Notes: generated by a model not told the origin, from the sequence alone. Counted from the stretch's first letter, positions 1-8,971 are shown. The stretch: DNA of 64,000 bases from UBA6627 sp965248675 (GCA_965248675.1 CBDFJZ010000007.1:186001-250000); one strand, 5' to 3'. Program-made: numbers and translations.

Positions 1-1262
1 GCTTCGAGGTCCAGTACTTCGTGGGCGTCGACGGGCTCTCCGCGCCGTTGTTGCTGCTGCTCGGACTGCTGACTGTCGTCTCGGTGCTGGTGTCGTTCAG
101 CATCGAAGAGCGGATCAAGGAGTACTTCGCGTATCTGTTGCTCCTCGAAACAGCCGTGGCCGGCGTCTTCCTCTCGCTCGACCTGATCCAGTTCTTCCTC
201 TTCTGGGAGCTGGAGCTGCTCCCGATGTACATGCTGATTTCGCTCTGGGGCACCGGGCGCAACCGCTACAGCGCGATGAAGTTCCTGATCTACACGCTCG
301 CCGGTTCGGCGTTCATGCTCGTCGGCTTCCTGGTACTCGGCCTCGAGGGCGGCACCTTCGAGATCGAGGCGCTGACCGCCGCGCCGCCGCAGGACGCGCT
401 GGTCCCGCTGGCGGTCGTCTTCTGGGCGATCATGCTCGCGTTCCTCGTGAAGCTGCCGGTGTTCCCGTTCCACACCTGGTTGCCGGATGCTCACACCGAC
501 GCGCCGACCGCGGTCTCGGTGATGCTCGCTGGCGTGCTGCTGAAGATGGGCGGCTACGGCATCCTGCGGATCGCGCTGCCGATCCTGCCGGACCAGGCGC
601 ACGACTTCCGGGTGATCCTGGCGGCCGTCGCAGGCTTCTCCGTCGTCTACGGTGCAGTGCTCACACTGCAGCAGCGCGATCTCAAACGACTCATCGCGTA
701 CTCCTCGGTATCGCACATGGGCTACGTGCTGCTCGGGGTGGCCGCACTCGGTGCGGTCGGGCTCTCGGGCGCGGCGCTGCAGATGTTCACCCACGGCACG
801 ATCACCGGGCTGCTCTTCGTGATGGTCGGGCTGATCTATGAGCGCACACACACGCGCGAGATTTCGGAGATGAGCGGGCTGATGCACCACATGCCGCTGA
901 TCGGCACGGTGATGCTCGTAGCGGGCCTCGCCTCGCTGGGACTGCCCGGACTGTCGGGCTTCGTCGCCGAGCTGACGACGTTCCTCGGGGCCTTCGACCC
1001 GCATCCCGCGGCGACGATCGCCAGCATCTTCGGCGTTGTCCTCGCGGCGGGGTACATCCTCTGGACGGTGCAGCGCGTCTTCCACGGCCCCGCCGACGAG
1101 AACTGGGCGCACCTGTCCGATGCCAATCGCTGGTGGGAGTACGCGGCGATGGCCTCGCTCGTGATCACGATCGTTGCGGTCGGGATCTACCCGCCGATCC
1201 TCACCGAATCGATCGAGAGCGGGATTGAGCCGATCGCGCGCATCTTCGAGGCGAGCGCATGA
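1..1262 (+). CDS. nuoM: NADH-quinone oxidoreductase subunit M (5' end outside window)
   Basis: Proton-pumping membrane subunit of respiratory complex I. The frame is open from the first bases of the window (codons from position 3 read FEVQYFVGVDGLS, a typical NuoM segment), so the GTG at 21 is internal and the true start lies upstream. About 420 residues are visible, with many hydrophobic helices, the conserved FHTWLPDAHTDAPT segment with its Lys/His neighbours (around 465-525 bp), the SSVSHMGY motif (around 700 bp) and GLPGLSGFVAE. The last codons overlap nuoN by an ATGA, so the two genes are translationally coupled at the end of a nuo operon. The family call is certain; the N-terminus is missing. 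Confidence 0.96.
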   Translation, partial: FEVQYFVGVDGLSAPLLLLLGLLTVVSVLVSFSIEERIKEYFAYLLLLETAVAGVFLSLDLIQFFLFWELELLPMYMLISLWGTGRNRYSAMKFLIYTLAGSAFMLVGFLVLGLEGGTFEIEALTAAPPQDALVPLAVVFWAIMLAFLVKLPVFPFHTWLPDAHTDAPTAVSVMLAGVLLKMGGYGILRIALPILPDQAHDFRVILAAVAGFSVVYGAVLTLQQRDLKRLIAYSSVSHMGYVLLGVAALGAVGLSGAALQMFTHGTITGLLFVMVGLIYERTHTREISEMSGLMHHMPLIGTVMLVAGLASLGLPGLSGFVAELTTFLGAFDPHPAATIASIFGVVLAAGYILWTVQRVFHGPADENWAHLSDANRWWEYAAMASLVITIVAVGIYPPILTESIESGIEPIARIFEASA

Positions 1263-2731
1263 GCGGCTGGGATCTCGTCCACCACGTCGGGCCATCGGTC
1301 GCCCTCTTCGGCGGCGCCGGCATCGTCCTCACGGCGGACATGCTGCTGCCACGAGGGCGTGCGCCGCTCGTACTTCTGACGCTACTCGCGCTCGCCGTAG
1401 CCGGAGGCTGGGCGCTGTGGCACGCGAACACGGGCACCTCGGGGCCGGCGTTCGACGGCGCGGTCGTGATGGATCGCTTCGCGCTCTTCTTCATCTTTCT
1501 GCTGGTCACAGTCACCGCGGCGGTCACGATCGCTTCGACCGACTGGGCGCAGGAGCTCGACCTCCGAGGCGAGTATTACGCGCTACTGCTCGTCGCCGCG
1601 GGCGCGATGTCGCTACTCGCGCAGGGCAACGACCTGATCCTGATCTTCGTCGCCCTCGAGACCACCTCGATCGTGCAGTACGTGCTGGTCGGCGTGACGC
1701 GCAGGGATCGCAGCGCCGAGGCCGGTATCAAGTACCTGATCAGCGGGGCGATCGCGGCGGGGCTGATGATTTACGGCTTCGCGTTCCTGTTCGGCACGAC
1801 CGGCGCGACGTCGCTCGACGGCATCGCCGCCTTCATCCAGGCGGGTCCCGAGGAGGCACGGCTGCCGCTGACGCTCGGCTTCGTCCTCGTGGCGGCCGGG
1901 TTCGGGTTCAAGATGGCGATCGTGCCGTTCCACGGCTGGGCGCCGGATGTGTACCAGGGCGGGCCGACGCCGGTGGTCAGCTTCCTCTCAGTCGCTTCGA
2001 AGGCCGGTGGCTTCGCGATCGCGCTGCGCTTGTTCTACAACGGTCTCGGGGGTGGCGGCACGTTCATCAGCGACGACTGGGCGATCATGTTCGGGGTGTT
2101 CGCGGTCGCCTCGATGTTGTTCGGGAACGTCGCGGCGCTCGTCCAGACGGACGCGCGCCGGCTGCTCGGCTATTCCTCGATCGCGCAGGCGGGGAACATC
2201 GCGATCGGCCTCGCGGCGGTCGCGGTAGGGAGCACACTCGGGCCGTCGGGGGTGATGTTCTTCCTGGCGACGTACGTCGCAACGAACCTCGGGGCGTTCT
2301 TCGCCGTGATCGCAATCTCGAGGCGGATCGGGTCCTACGCGATCGCGGATTACGCCGGCCTCATCCGCCGCTCTCCGATGCTGGCGGCGGTGCTGATGCT
2401 CTGCTTGTTGTCGCTGACCGGGATCCCCCCGACCGCCGGATTCATCGCGAAGGTGTACGTGTTCAACAGCGCGGTGCAGGCGGGCGAGGAGTGGCTCGTC
2501 GCGGTGGTGGCGGTGGCGGTGGTGAACACGGCGATCTCGGCGTTCTACTACCTGCGCTGGGTGCGGACGATGGTCCTCGACGAGGCGAAGGAGACGACCA
2601 CCTTCGGCGCGGCCGCTCCTATGCAGGCGATGCTCGGGCTCGCGGCGGTGAGCGTGCTGTTCCTCGGGCTGGTGCCGGCGCCGCTGGTCTCGGCCGCGCA
2701 GCGCGCCGCCGAGACCTTGCAGCTCCAGTAG
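1259..2731 (+). CDS. nuoN: NADH-quinone oxidoreductase subunit N
   Basis: Antiporter-like membrane subunit of complex I, 490 residues, the usual family length. Visible features are the FHGWAPDVYQGGPTPV segment near residue 225, the RRLLGYSSIAQAGN motif near residue 300, and LSLTGIPPTAGFIAK near residue 380. The start ATG overlaps the nuoM stop (ATGA). It is the last nuo gene: 44 bases separate it from ybeY on the same strand, so ybeY may be cotranscribed. Confidence 0.97.
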   Translation: MSGWDLVHHVGPSVALFGGAGIVLTADMLLPRGRAPLVLLTLLALAVAGGWALWHANTGTSGPAFDGAVVMDRFALFFIFLLVTVTAAVTIASTDWAQELDLRGEYYALLLVAAGAMSLLAQGNDLILIFVALETTSIVQYVLVGVTRRDRSAEAGIKYLISGAIAAGLMIYGFAFLFGTTGATSLDGIAAFIQAGPEEARLPLTLGFVLVAAGFGFKMAIVPFHGWAPDVYQGGPTPVVSFLSVASKAGGFAIALRLFYNGLGGGGTFISDDWAIMFGVFAVASMLFGNVAALVQTDARRLLGYSSIAQAGNIAIGLAAVAVGSTLGPSGVMFFLATYVATNLGAFFAVIAISRRIGSYAIADYAGLIRRSPMLAAVLMLCLLSLTGIPPTAGFIAKVYVFNSAVQAGEEWLVAVVAVAVVNTAISAFYYLRWVRTMVLDEAKETTTFGAAAPMQAMLGLAAVSVLFLGLVPAPLVSAAQRAAETLQLQ

Positions 2732-2775
2732 GGGGGCGTTCCGCCCTCGATGACCCGTCGGGCCAGATAGAGTTC

Positions 2776-3243
2776 ATGCTCATGGCGGACGAGATCCATC
2801 TCGAGGTCGACGAGGGGATCGACGTGTCCGTCGAGGCGCTCACGGCGGCCGCCTACGCGGCCGTCTCGGAGCGCGCGGACTCCGAGCTGACGATCCGGAT
2901 TTCGCGGGACGAGCTGCTGCAGCAGCTCAACCGCGAACATCGAGGGATCGATGAGCCGACCGACGTGCTGTCGTTTCCGGTCGCGGACGACGGGTTCCCC
3001 GGCGGTGCGGAGGCCGGGTACCTCGGGGATGTCGCTATCTCGGTGGCTGCGGCGCGGCGGAATGCAGAGGCGACGGGGACGCCGCTCGAGCGGGAGCTGC
3101 GGCACCTCGTGACGCACGGGGTGCTGCATTTGCTGGGGTATGAACATGACGGGGTGGACGAGACGGCGCGGATGAGAGAGCGCGAGGTTGAGTTGTTGGG
3201 GGAGTGGGTGCACGCGATCTGGGATGCGCCGCCGACGCACTGA
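2776..3243 (+). CDS. ybeY: endoribonuclease YbeY (rRNA maturation factor)
   Basis: Single-strand-specific metallo-RNase used in 16S rRNA 3' end maturation and ribosome quality control. The 155-residue product carries the zinc signature HGVLHLLGYEHD near the C-terminus (H-x3-H-x5-H) and the upstream DEPTDVLSFPV motif, both diagnostic. The same frame stays open far upstream through nuoN, but that part is a shadow; homology begins at the ATG at 2776 or the ATG at 2782. It lies downstream of nuoN and before the spacer that precedes dnaX. Confidence 0.93.
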   Translation: MLMADEIHLEVDEGIDVSVEALTAAAYAAVSERADSELTIRISRDELLQQLNREHRGIDEPTDVLSFPVADDGFPGGAEAGYLGDVAISVAAARRNAEATGTPLERELRHLVTHGVLHLLGYEHDGVDETARMREREVELLGEWVHAIWDAPPTH

Positions 3244-3326
3244 GCAGGTCCACCTCGCCGCGATCAGCCGCTGCGGAGATGGTGTTCGAGGAACAGCTTC
3301 CCGTCGCCGAGATGGCGAGCTGCCGC

Positions 3327-3525
3327 GGAGCCGAACCAGGATCAGGGGAGCTCCGCTCCCCTGCCACCCCTCGCCGGGGGACAAGGCTGTCCCCCGAACC
3401 CCCTCGCAAGCCGGAACCTGAGACGAGTTGACGGAGTGTCAGTGGCGGCAGTCGCCCGATTCCGCTGAGCTTGAGCGAGGGTGGCCGGCCGGCTGGCTGC
3501 TGACCGGGGCATTCGCCCCGGGCGC
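3327..3525 (+). repeat. dispersed three-hairpin intergenic repeat, copy A
   Basis: First of seven related copies. It starts with GGAGCCGAACC and holds hairpin 1 at 3343-3363 (9-bp arms CAGGGGAGC / GCTCCCCTG, 3-nt loop), hairpin 2 at 3376-3395 (arms GGGGGACA / TGTCCCCC), a CCCCTCGCAAGCCGG block, then about 109 bases later hairpin 3 at 3504-3521 (arms CCGGGGC / GCCCCGG) followed by GCGCG. It lies in the ybeY-dnaX spacer. No U-tract follows any hairpin. Short open frames running through it are by-products. Confidence 0.85.
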
Positions 3526-3646
3526 GGGGCATCGAGGTTTGGGGCGCTCAGGGACCGGAGCCGGAGTTGCTCGTTCGACCTGCCGTCACGCATGACCTGG
3601 GATCCGTTGCGCGCCGGAGGCCTGGGGGCGTGCGGGCGCGCCGCGC

Positions 3647-3652
3647 TACACT
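3647..3652 (+). promoter_or_regulatory. candidate -10 box for dnaX
   Basis: TACACT in a GC-rich spacer, about 55 bases before the dnaX ATG. It resembles the TANNNT boxes seen ahead of several other genes here. No convincing -35 hexamer can be assigned by eye. Confidence 0.4.
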
Positions 3653-3706
3653 TGGGCCGCAGCCGGTCTCGAGGCATTCGTGGCCTGACCCGGCCTTCGG
3701 GGGGAC

Positions 3707-5446
3707 ATGGTTCTAGAGGGTCCAGAGCGCACGCAGCAGCAACAGGTGCTGTACCGGAAGTGGCGGCCTCGTCGCTTCGCGGATGTGGTTGGGCAGGAGC
3801 CGATCACGACGACGCTGGCGCACGTGGTGGAGACGGGGACGCCGGCGCATGCGTACCTGTTCAGCGGGCCTCGGGGGACAGGGAAAACGTCGACCGGTCG
3901 GATTCTCGCGAAGGCGCTGAACTGCCGGCCGGGATCCGATGGATCGCCGGATCCGGAGTGCGAGGCTTCGTACGACGAGGGGCGCGCGCTCGATCTGATC
4001 GAGTTGGACGCGGCCTCGAACCGGGGGATCGACGAGATCCGGGACCTGCGTGAGAACGCGGGATACTCGCCGGCCCTCGGGCCGTACAAGGTCTACCTGA
4101 TCGACGAGGCGCACATGCTGACGGACGCAGCGTTCAACGCGCTACTGAAGACGCTCGAGGAGCCGCCGCCGCACGTGATCTTCATCCTGGCGACGACGGA
4201 GCCGCACCGCATTCCTGCGACGATCTCGTCGCGGTGTCAGCGGTTCGACTTCCGGCGGCACACCCTCGAGGGGATTGTGGGACGGCTCGAGCTGGTCGGC
4301 GGCGGCGAGGGCGTCACTGCCGAGGAGGGCGTGTACGAGCTGATCGCGAGGCAGGCGACGGGGTCGCTGCGGGACGCCGAGAACCTGCTGGATCAGCTGA
4401 TCGCGTACCACGGCAAGCAGCTCACCCTCGAGAACGTGCGCGCCGGGCTTGGCCTCGTGGTGGACGCGCGGACCGAGGCGGTGGCGAACGCGGCGATTCA
4501 CCGCGACCTGGCGAATGGCCTCGAGGCGCTCGTGGGGGCCCGTGACGACGGGGTTTCGATGAGACCGTTCATGCGCGAGGTGGTGTCGGTCCTGCGCAGC
4601 GCGCTGCTGTTGAAGGCCGGTGCCGGCGACCAGCTCGGGCTGTCCGACGGCGAAGCCGAGGCGCTGGTGGCGATGACCTCGGATGTGCGGGCAGCCGAGA
4701 TCGTGGCAGCACTGAGCGCGTTCGGGGAGCTCGATTTCTCGGGCGACGCGTACGACTCGTTGCCGGCGGAGATCGCGTTCGCCCAGTTGTGTACCGAGGC
4801 GCTGACCCCGGCACCGAGTGGCCAGAGCGGTCAGCAGGCGGCTCCGCCGCAAGATGTTAAATCTTCGGATCCGTCGATCCAGCGTGATCAGGGCGCGGCT
4901 CCGCCGCAGCAACCTCGACAGGTTCCGCAGCAGCGTCAACAGCGGGCGGCTCCTCAGCAGCGGCAGGCTCCGCGCCAGCGACCGGCACCGTCGCAGGGAG
5001 CGCCCTCAAACGGCGAGTCGGCGCCGCGGCCTGATGCTGCGCCAGCTCCGAAGCCGGCGTTCGTCGCCCCCGATGCGGGCGAGGTATCGGCGGAACTGCA
5101 AGCGCTGCGCGCGCAGTGGGACGAGATTCGCGGCATCGCGAAGCAGCTGAACTTCAAAGCGGGCGCGCTCCTGGTCGCCGCCTACCTCAAGTCGGTCGAG
5201 GAGGACCAGGTCGAGATCGGGTTCCGCTACCCGAACCACGTGGAGCAGATTCGCGAGAACGAGGGCGGTGCACTGCTGGCGGCGGTGACGCAGGCGGTGT
5301 CGCAGGTGGCGAAACGCGAGCTGCGGGTGGTGCCGGTGGTGTGGGAAGAGCTGAACAACACCGGCCCGGCGCCCGCGCCGAAGACCGCGGGCGGGCACCT
5401 CGTCGAGGAGGCGGGGGAGCTGGGCGCCGTTGTGATCGATGAGTGA
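3707..5446 (+). CDS. dnaX: DNA polymerase III subunit gamma/tau
   Basis: Clamp-loader ATPase of the replicative polymerase. The 579-residue protein has VLYRKWRPRRFADVVGQE at the N-terminus, a Walker A motif GPRGTGKTS near residue 50, Walker B-like LIDEAHML near residue 131 and the sensor region with SSRCQRFDF near residue 175. A Gln/Pro/Ala-rich linker (about 375-450) precedes a C-terminal tau-like domain. The zinc module normally built from four cysteines keeps only two here (NC and EC around residues 73-86), which is unusual. A GGGGGAC ribosome-binding stretch sits just before the ATG. ybaB, which commonly separates dnaX from recR, is absent. Confidence 0.96.
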   Translation: MVLEGPERTQQQQVLYRKWRPRRFADVVGQEPITTTLAHVVETGTPAHAYLFSGPRGTGKTSTGRILAKALNCRPGSDGSPDPECEASYDEGRALDLIELDAASNRGIDEIRDLRENAGYSPALGPYKVYLIDEAHMLTDAAFNALLKTLEEPPPHVIFILATTEPHRIPATISSRCQRFDFRRHTLEGIVGRLELVGGGEGVTAEEGVYELIARQATGSLRDAENLLDQLIAYHGKQLTLENVRAGLGLVVDARTEAVANAAIHRDLANGLEALVGARDDGVSMRPFMREVVSVLRSALLLKAGAGDQLGLSDGEAEALVAMTSDVRAAEIVAALSAFGELDFSGDAYDSLPAEIAFAQLCTEALTPAPSGQSGQQAAPPQDVKSSDPSIQRDQGAAPPQQPRQVPQQRQQRAAPQQRQAPRQRPAPSQGAPSNGESAPRPDAAPAPKPAFVAPDAGEVSAELQALRAQWDEIRGIAKQLNFKAGALLVAAYLKSVEEDQVEIGFRYPNHVEQIRENEGGALLAAVTQAVSQVAKRELRVVPVVWEELNNTGPAPAPKTAGGHLVEEAGELGAVVIDE

Positions 5447-5557
5447 TCTTGTTTGACGCTTCGCGCCTCGATGCGGCTGGTGGTCTACGACTCGGTGTTG
5501 CTGGTTGTTGGCGGGTGGCCTGCGGTTGGTCGGCGCGGCGGAGTCTCACCCTGGTGA

Positions 5558-6208
5558 ATGAGCCTTCTGGACCGTTTCGTGAGTGACGCTTCGCGGCCGG
5601 GGGTGGATGGCGCGGCGTCGCCGATCAATCGGTTGATTGAGGCGTTCCACCGACTGCCCGGCATTGGGCCGAAGAGCGCGCAGCGGCTGGCGTACCACGT
5701 GCTGCGGGCGCCCGAGGAAGAGGCGACGGACCTCGCGGATGCGTTGACCGAGGTGAAGCGGTCGGTGGTGCTCTGCGAGCGGTGTCAGAACCTGACGGAT
5801 ACGAATCCATGTCGGATCTGCCTCGATACGGGGCGGGATCGGACGATTGTCTGCGTGGTCGAGGAGCCGCTCGATGTACAGGCGATTGAGCGCACCGGGG
5901 GGTTTAGCGGGCTCTATCACGTGCTGCACGGGGTGATTTCGCCCTCGGACGGGGTTGGGCCGGAGGAGCTGAAGATCGCGGAGTTGCTGACTCGGATTCG
6001 GGACGTGGATACGGATGTGGCCGAGGTGATTGTCGCCACCAACCCGAACCTCGAGGGGGAGGCGACGTCGATGTACCTCGCGAGGTTGTTGCAGCCGCTG
6101 GGGTTGTCTGTCACCCGCTTGGCGCGGGGGCTGCCTGCGGGGGCTGATCTCGAGTACGCGGATGATGTGACGTTGGGGCGGGCTTTGGAGTATCGGCAGC
6201 AGGTTTAG
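5558..6208 (+). CDS. recR: recombination mediator RecR
   Basis: Component of the RecFOR pathway that loads RecA onto gapped DNA. The 216 residues include a helix-hairpin-helix LPGIGPKSAQRLAYH (about residues 33-47), a C4 zinc finger CERCQNLTDTNPCRIC (about 72-87) and a Toprim domain starting at TIVCVVEEPLDVQAIE. The N-terminus is roughly 15 residues longer than usual. It follows dnaX by 111 bases, and recO lies downstream beyond a repeat-filled spacer, so three DNA repair/replication genes run in the same direction. Confidence 0.96.
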   Translation: MSLLDRFVSDASRPGVDGAASPINRLIEAFHRLPGIGPKSAQRLAYHVLRAPEEEATDLADALTEVKRSVVLCERCQNLTDTNPCRICLDTGRDRTIVCVVEEPLDVQAIERTGGFSGLYHVLHGVISPSDGVGPEELKIAELLTRIRDVDTDVAEVIVATNPNLEGEATSMYLARLLQPLGLSVTRLARGLPAGADLEYADDVTLGRALEYRQQV

Positions 6209-6329
6209 GGCGCCGGTAGGCGCGTTTTCCGGCCGCGGCCCGGTCCGGGTCCGGGGCTTTGCTTCTTCTTCCTCGAAAGTTGTTGGTTCCGCTGAGCGCG
6301 GGGCGTCTGGCGCTTACGCGCGGGGGTTG

Positions 6330-6455
6330 GCGTGGGCGGCTGGCGGTGTGCAGCGCGACGGCTTTCGAGGTCGTTTCTCTGATCAGGGGAGCGCTGCTCC
6401 CCTGCGACCCCTCGCCGGGGGACTTGCAGTCCCCCGAGCCCCCTCGCAAGCCGAG
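6330..6455 (+). repeat. dispersed three-hairpin repeat, copy B (3' part missing)
   Basis: Hairpin 1 is at 6384-6404 (same 9-bp arms, loop GCT) and hairpin 2 at 6417-6435 (arms GGGGGACT / AGTCCCCC), followed by CCCCTCGCAAGCCG. The third hairpin is not found at the expected distance. A 22-bp block at 6330-6351 is shared, with one mismatch, with the block at 15126-15147 that precedes copy D, so B and D form a sub-type. Confidence 0.8.
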
Positions 6456-6604
6456 GGCATCTCGCTCGTCGCGAGGTTTGGGTGACGGCAAGCGGAGGTC
6501 GGTGCTCGCTGGGGGTTTGAGTCTGCGCAAGCCGTCTTGGGTGCGAACCATCTGGCACCGCTAGGCATAGCTCTCGAGATGTGCGGGCTCCTAGGGATGG
6601 AATG

Positions 6605-6860
6605 ACATGTCCCGGGCAAAGGCCCCGGTAGGCGGATGTTGCGTAGGGCGCCATTGCTCGAGTTCGATTCACTGTCTTCCGGCGCCACCGACGTGTGCTG
6701 GCTCCACATTTCGAGTCGGGTTTGGGAGACTGCCCTCGCTCGAGCGATCGCCTAGAAGCCAGCCCTGGCGAGGGGTCGCAGGGGAGCACTGTTCTCGATG
6801 AGCGCTCGTGGGGCTGGGGCTCCAGTGATCTGGGGTTCTGCTCGCCGAACAGCCGCTAGG
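6605..6860 (-). repeat. dispersed three-hairpin repeat, copy G (inverted)
   Basis: Read on the minus strand, 6855 down to 6605 shows GAGC-GAACC, a CTGGAGCC arm, a stretch of about 30 unrelated bases, then TGCTCCCCTGCGACCCCTCG, a degenerate hairpin-2 region and, about 120 bases further, the hairpin-3 block around 6611-6628 preceded by an ATGG-GC stretch as in the other copies. It is the only copy in this orientation. The loop of hairpin 1 is expanded, as in copy F. Confidence 0.6.
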
Positions 6861-6922
6861 AACGCAGGTCGCCCTCCGTGAGACAGGGCAGCTCGAAGGA
6901 GTTCCCCGGCCCGGCAGGGCTG

Positions 6923-6928
6923 TAACCT
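6923..6928 (+). promoter_or_regulatory. -10 box of recO (leaderless)
   Basis: TAACCT ends 6 bases before the recO ATG at 6935, so the expected transcription start coincides with the start codon. No Shine-Dalgarno sequence fits. Six other genes in the window show the same spacing. Confidence 0.55.
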
Positions 6929-6934
6929 CGGCGG

Positions 6935-7738
6935 ATGGCGAGTCGGGTTCCTCGGGTGACGAAGACGGAGGCGATTGTGCTGCGGCATCGACGGCTGGGC
7001 GAGGCCGATCGGATCGTGACGCTGCTGACGCCGCACCGAGGGAAGATCGATGTGGTGGCGAAGGGGTTGCTGCGGTCTCGGAGCAAGCTGGCGGGGCACC
7101 TGGAGCCGCTGACGCTGTCCGAAGTGGTGCTGGCGCACGGGCGGTCGATGGATATCGTGACGCAGGCGCAGACGGCCGAGCCGTTCGCTTCGCTACATAA
7201 CGACCTGGAACAGCTCAGCACGGCGATGTACCTGCTGGAGCTGGCGGACCGGTTCACGGTGGAGCATGCGGATGCGCTCGACGTGTACGAGCTGCTAGAG
7301 GTGTCGCTGCGGCGGCTGGCGCGCGGGGACGGCGTGCAGCTGGTCACGAGGCGGTTCGAGCTGGGGGTGCTGGCGGCGACGGGGTTCCGGCCGGAGCTGG
7401 ATCACTGCCTCGAGACCGGCGCCCCGGTGGCGGCGGAGGAGGCGTTCTGGACGCATCGGGGGGGTGGCGTGGTGAGCCGGGCCGGGCTCGCGACGCATCC
7501 CGAGGCGTTCCCGCTGGACGCGCGGGTGCTACGGGTGTTGCGGGCGTTTCAGTCGCTGCCGTACGAGGAGGCGGGGCGGATTCGGATCGATCCGGATCTG
7601 GCGGGGCGGCTGGAGCAGGTGATGCACGAGTTCGTGCGGGCGCAAGCGGAGCGGGAGCTGAAGAGCGCTGAGTTTGTTTCTGAGTCCAGGCGCGTGGTGT
7701 CTTCGACACTTTCCGACCCTTCGGGTCAGTCTGAGTGA
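6935..7738 (+). CDS. recO: DNA repair protein RecO
   Basis: RecFOR-pathway annealing and mediator protein, 267 residues. The N-terminal OB-fold begins TEAIVLRHRRLGEADRIVTL and contains the KGLLRSRSKLAGHLEPLT stretch (about residues 47-65), both characteristic. The helical C-terminal part follows. The four-cysteine zinc site of many RecO proteins is reduced to a single Cys (near residue 153). A TAACCT box 6 bases before the ATG supports this start. Its upstream spacer contains repeat copies B and G. Confidence 0.93.
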   Translation: MASRVPRVTKTEAIVLRHRRLGEADRIVTLLTPHRGKIDVVAKGLLRSRSKLAGHLEPLTLSEVVLAHGRSMDIVTQAQTAEPFASLHNDLEQLSTAMYLLELADRFTVEHADALDVYELLEVSLRRLARGDGVQLVTRRFELGVLAATGFRPELDHCLETGAPVAAEEAFWTHRGGGVVSRAGLATHPEAFPLDARVLRVLRAFQSLPYEEAGRIRIDPDLAGRLEQVMHEFVRAQAERELKSAEFVSESRRVVSSTLSDPSGQSE

Positions 7739-7920
7739 CGTTGTGCGGCCGGACCTCAGGTGCTCACTGCCGATCCGGGCGCGTGCGCGTCTTCGACGGG
7801 CTCATTCAGTGACGATGCTGTTCTGCTGCGACGGCGTCGTTGCCGGCTTCGCGGGGATGTCGACCGTGGAGGCTGCTGGGTTCGTTAAGCGGCCTGCTCT
7901 TGCCGAGATGGCGTTCGTTC

Positions 7921-8120
7921 GGGGAGCCGAACCCGAGGATCAGGGGAGCGCTGCTCCCCTGCGACCCCTCGGCCGGGGACATGCTGTCCCCAACGCCCCT
8001 CGCAAGCCGTGGTCCTTGATGAACTAGCGAAGCTGTCGAGGCGGCGGGTGGGCTCTCGATGCGCTTGTGTGATGGTGCACTGAGCACCTTGCTGGTCACC
8101 GGGGCGTTCGCCCCGGGCGC
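7921..8120 (+). repeat. dispersed three-hairpin intergenic repeat, copy C
   Basis: Begins CGGGGAGCCGAACCC. Hairpin 1 is at 7942-7962 (loop GCT), hairpin 2 at 7976-7992 (arms GGGGACA / TGTCCCC) and hairpin 3 at 8099-8116 (arms CCGGGGCG / CGCCCCGG). The conserved GATGGTGCACTG stretch lies about 20 bases before hairpin 3. It occupies the spacer between recO and the convergent gene at 8277-8840. The 180 bases between recO and this copy hold nothing recognisable. Confidence 0.85.
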
Positions 8121-8276
8121 GAAGCCTTCGTGGTCGGCGAGATCGTGGCCGGAGGCGGAGGTCGAGGCGCAGTCGGGGGCGGTGCCAGGCGGCGTCTGTG
8201 GGCACTCAGCGGTCGCCGAGTGGGCGCCCGCTAGAGAGCTATGGGGCGAGTCTCGCCGGTGGGCGTGGCAGCGAGG

Positions 8277-8840
8277 CTAGACGGCGTCTTCCTCGATGGT
8301 CTCGACGATCTGCTCGAGGAGGGTGGGCGGCGCTTCCTGCTCGGCGATCAGCTCCTCCATGAGGAGCGCGTCGAGGTCGAGGAGCGCGGGGTCTTCGGCG
8401 GGGGGCTCTTCGACGACGACCTCGTCGGCGGGTTCAACGATGTTCTCGACGAGGTCGTTGAGGATGGTGTCGACCGGCTCGTCGAGGACGGTGTCAACGG
8501 GCGCATCGAGGACGGCCTCGCCGGGCTCCTCGACGACCAGGTCTTCGACGGGGGCTTCGTCGGTCGGGATCTCGTCGACGGGGGTCTCCGCCGCGAGCGC
8601 GTAGGCCGGCACGCCGAGCCTCGCGACGTGCGCGCTGTAGGCGCCGCTGCCCTCGAAGTGGCCGGCTTCGAGCAGACGGCGGACGCCGTGGGCCGGCGGG
8701 TGGTGTCCGCTCGACGGAGTGACGATGTCGGTGCCGCCGGCCGGCGGCGACGCCTCGGAACGTTGGGGGCGGTTAGCCGGCGCTTGCGGCGGTCCCGCGT
8801 TGAACCCTCGAGGCCCTGCGCCTACTCCGTGTACCTGCAT
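8277..8840 (-). CDS. acidic Asp/Glu/Val/Pro-repeat protein, function unknown
   Basis: The 187-residue product is not recognised. Residues 1-80 are Gly/Pro-rich with a HHPPAHGVRRLLEAGHF segment; residues 90-187 are strongly acidic with repeated VDEIPTDEAPVEDL and VDTVLDEPVDTIL-type units, probably extended or weakly helical. No signal peptide or membrane helix is seen. High GC at third positions in this frame, and a GAGGGG ribosome-binding site 6 bases before the ATG, support a real gene. The antisense frame is a shadow. A broken oxidoreductase gene lies directly upstream. Confidence 0.6.
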   Translation of the reverse strand: MQVHGVGAGPRGFNAGPPQAPANRPQRSEASPPAGGTDIVTPSSGHHPPAHGVRRLLEAGHFEGSGAYSAHVARLGVPAYALAAETPVDEIPTDEAPVEDLVVEEPGEAVLDAPVDTVLDEPVDTILNDLVENIVEPADEVVVEEPPAEDPALLDLDALLMEELIAEQEAPPTLLEQIVETIEEDAV

Positions 8841-8971
8841 GCGTTACCCCTCGGACGGTCCGGGCTGTCCCCGGGATCATCGGTTGCAAGAGGGGGAGGG
8901 GGGTGAGGGAGAACCCGGAGTGGCCTCGGAACGGGCGAGTGGGAGTCGCGCTGGGTGGAGAGCTTGTCGGC

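Noticed and set aside
1174..2775. Long open frame continuous with ybeY through nuoN
   Set aside because: Arg-rich, low-complexity translation in a shifted frame of nuoN; only the part after 2776 is homologous to a family.
3343..3395. Repeat hairpins as intrinsic terminators
   Set aside because: No U-tract follows, and copies also occur between co-directional genes and in either orientation, including a tandem minus-minus spacer.
3240..3677. Short frames on both strands through the dispersed repeats (translations like CDPSPGDLQSPEPPRKP)
   Set aside because: They recur only because the DNA repeat recurs; frames differ between copies and have no consistent start.
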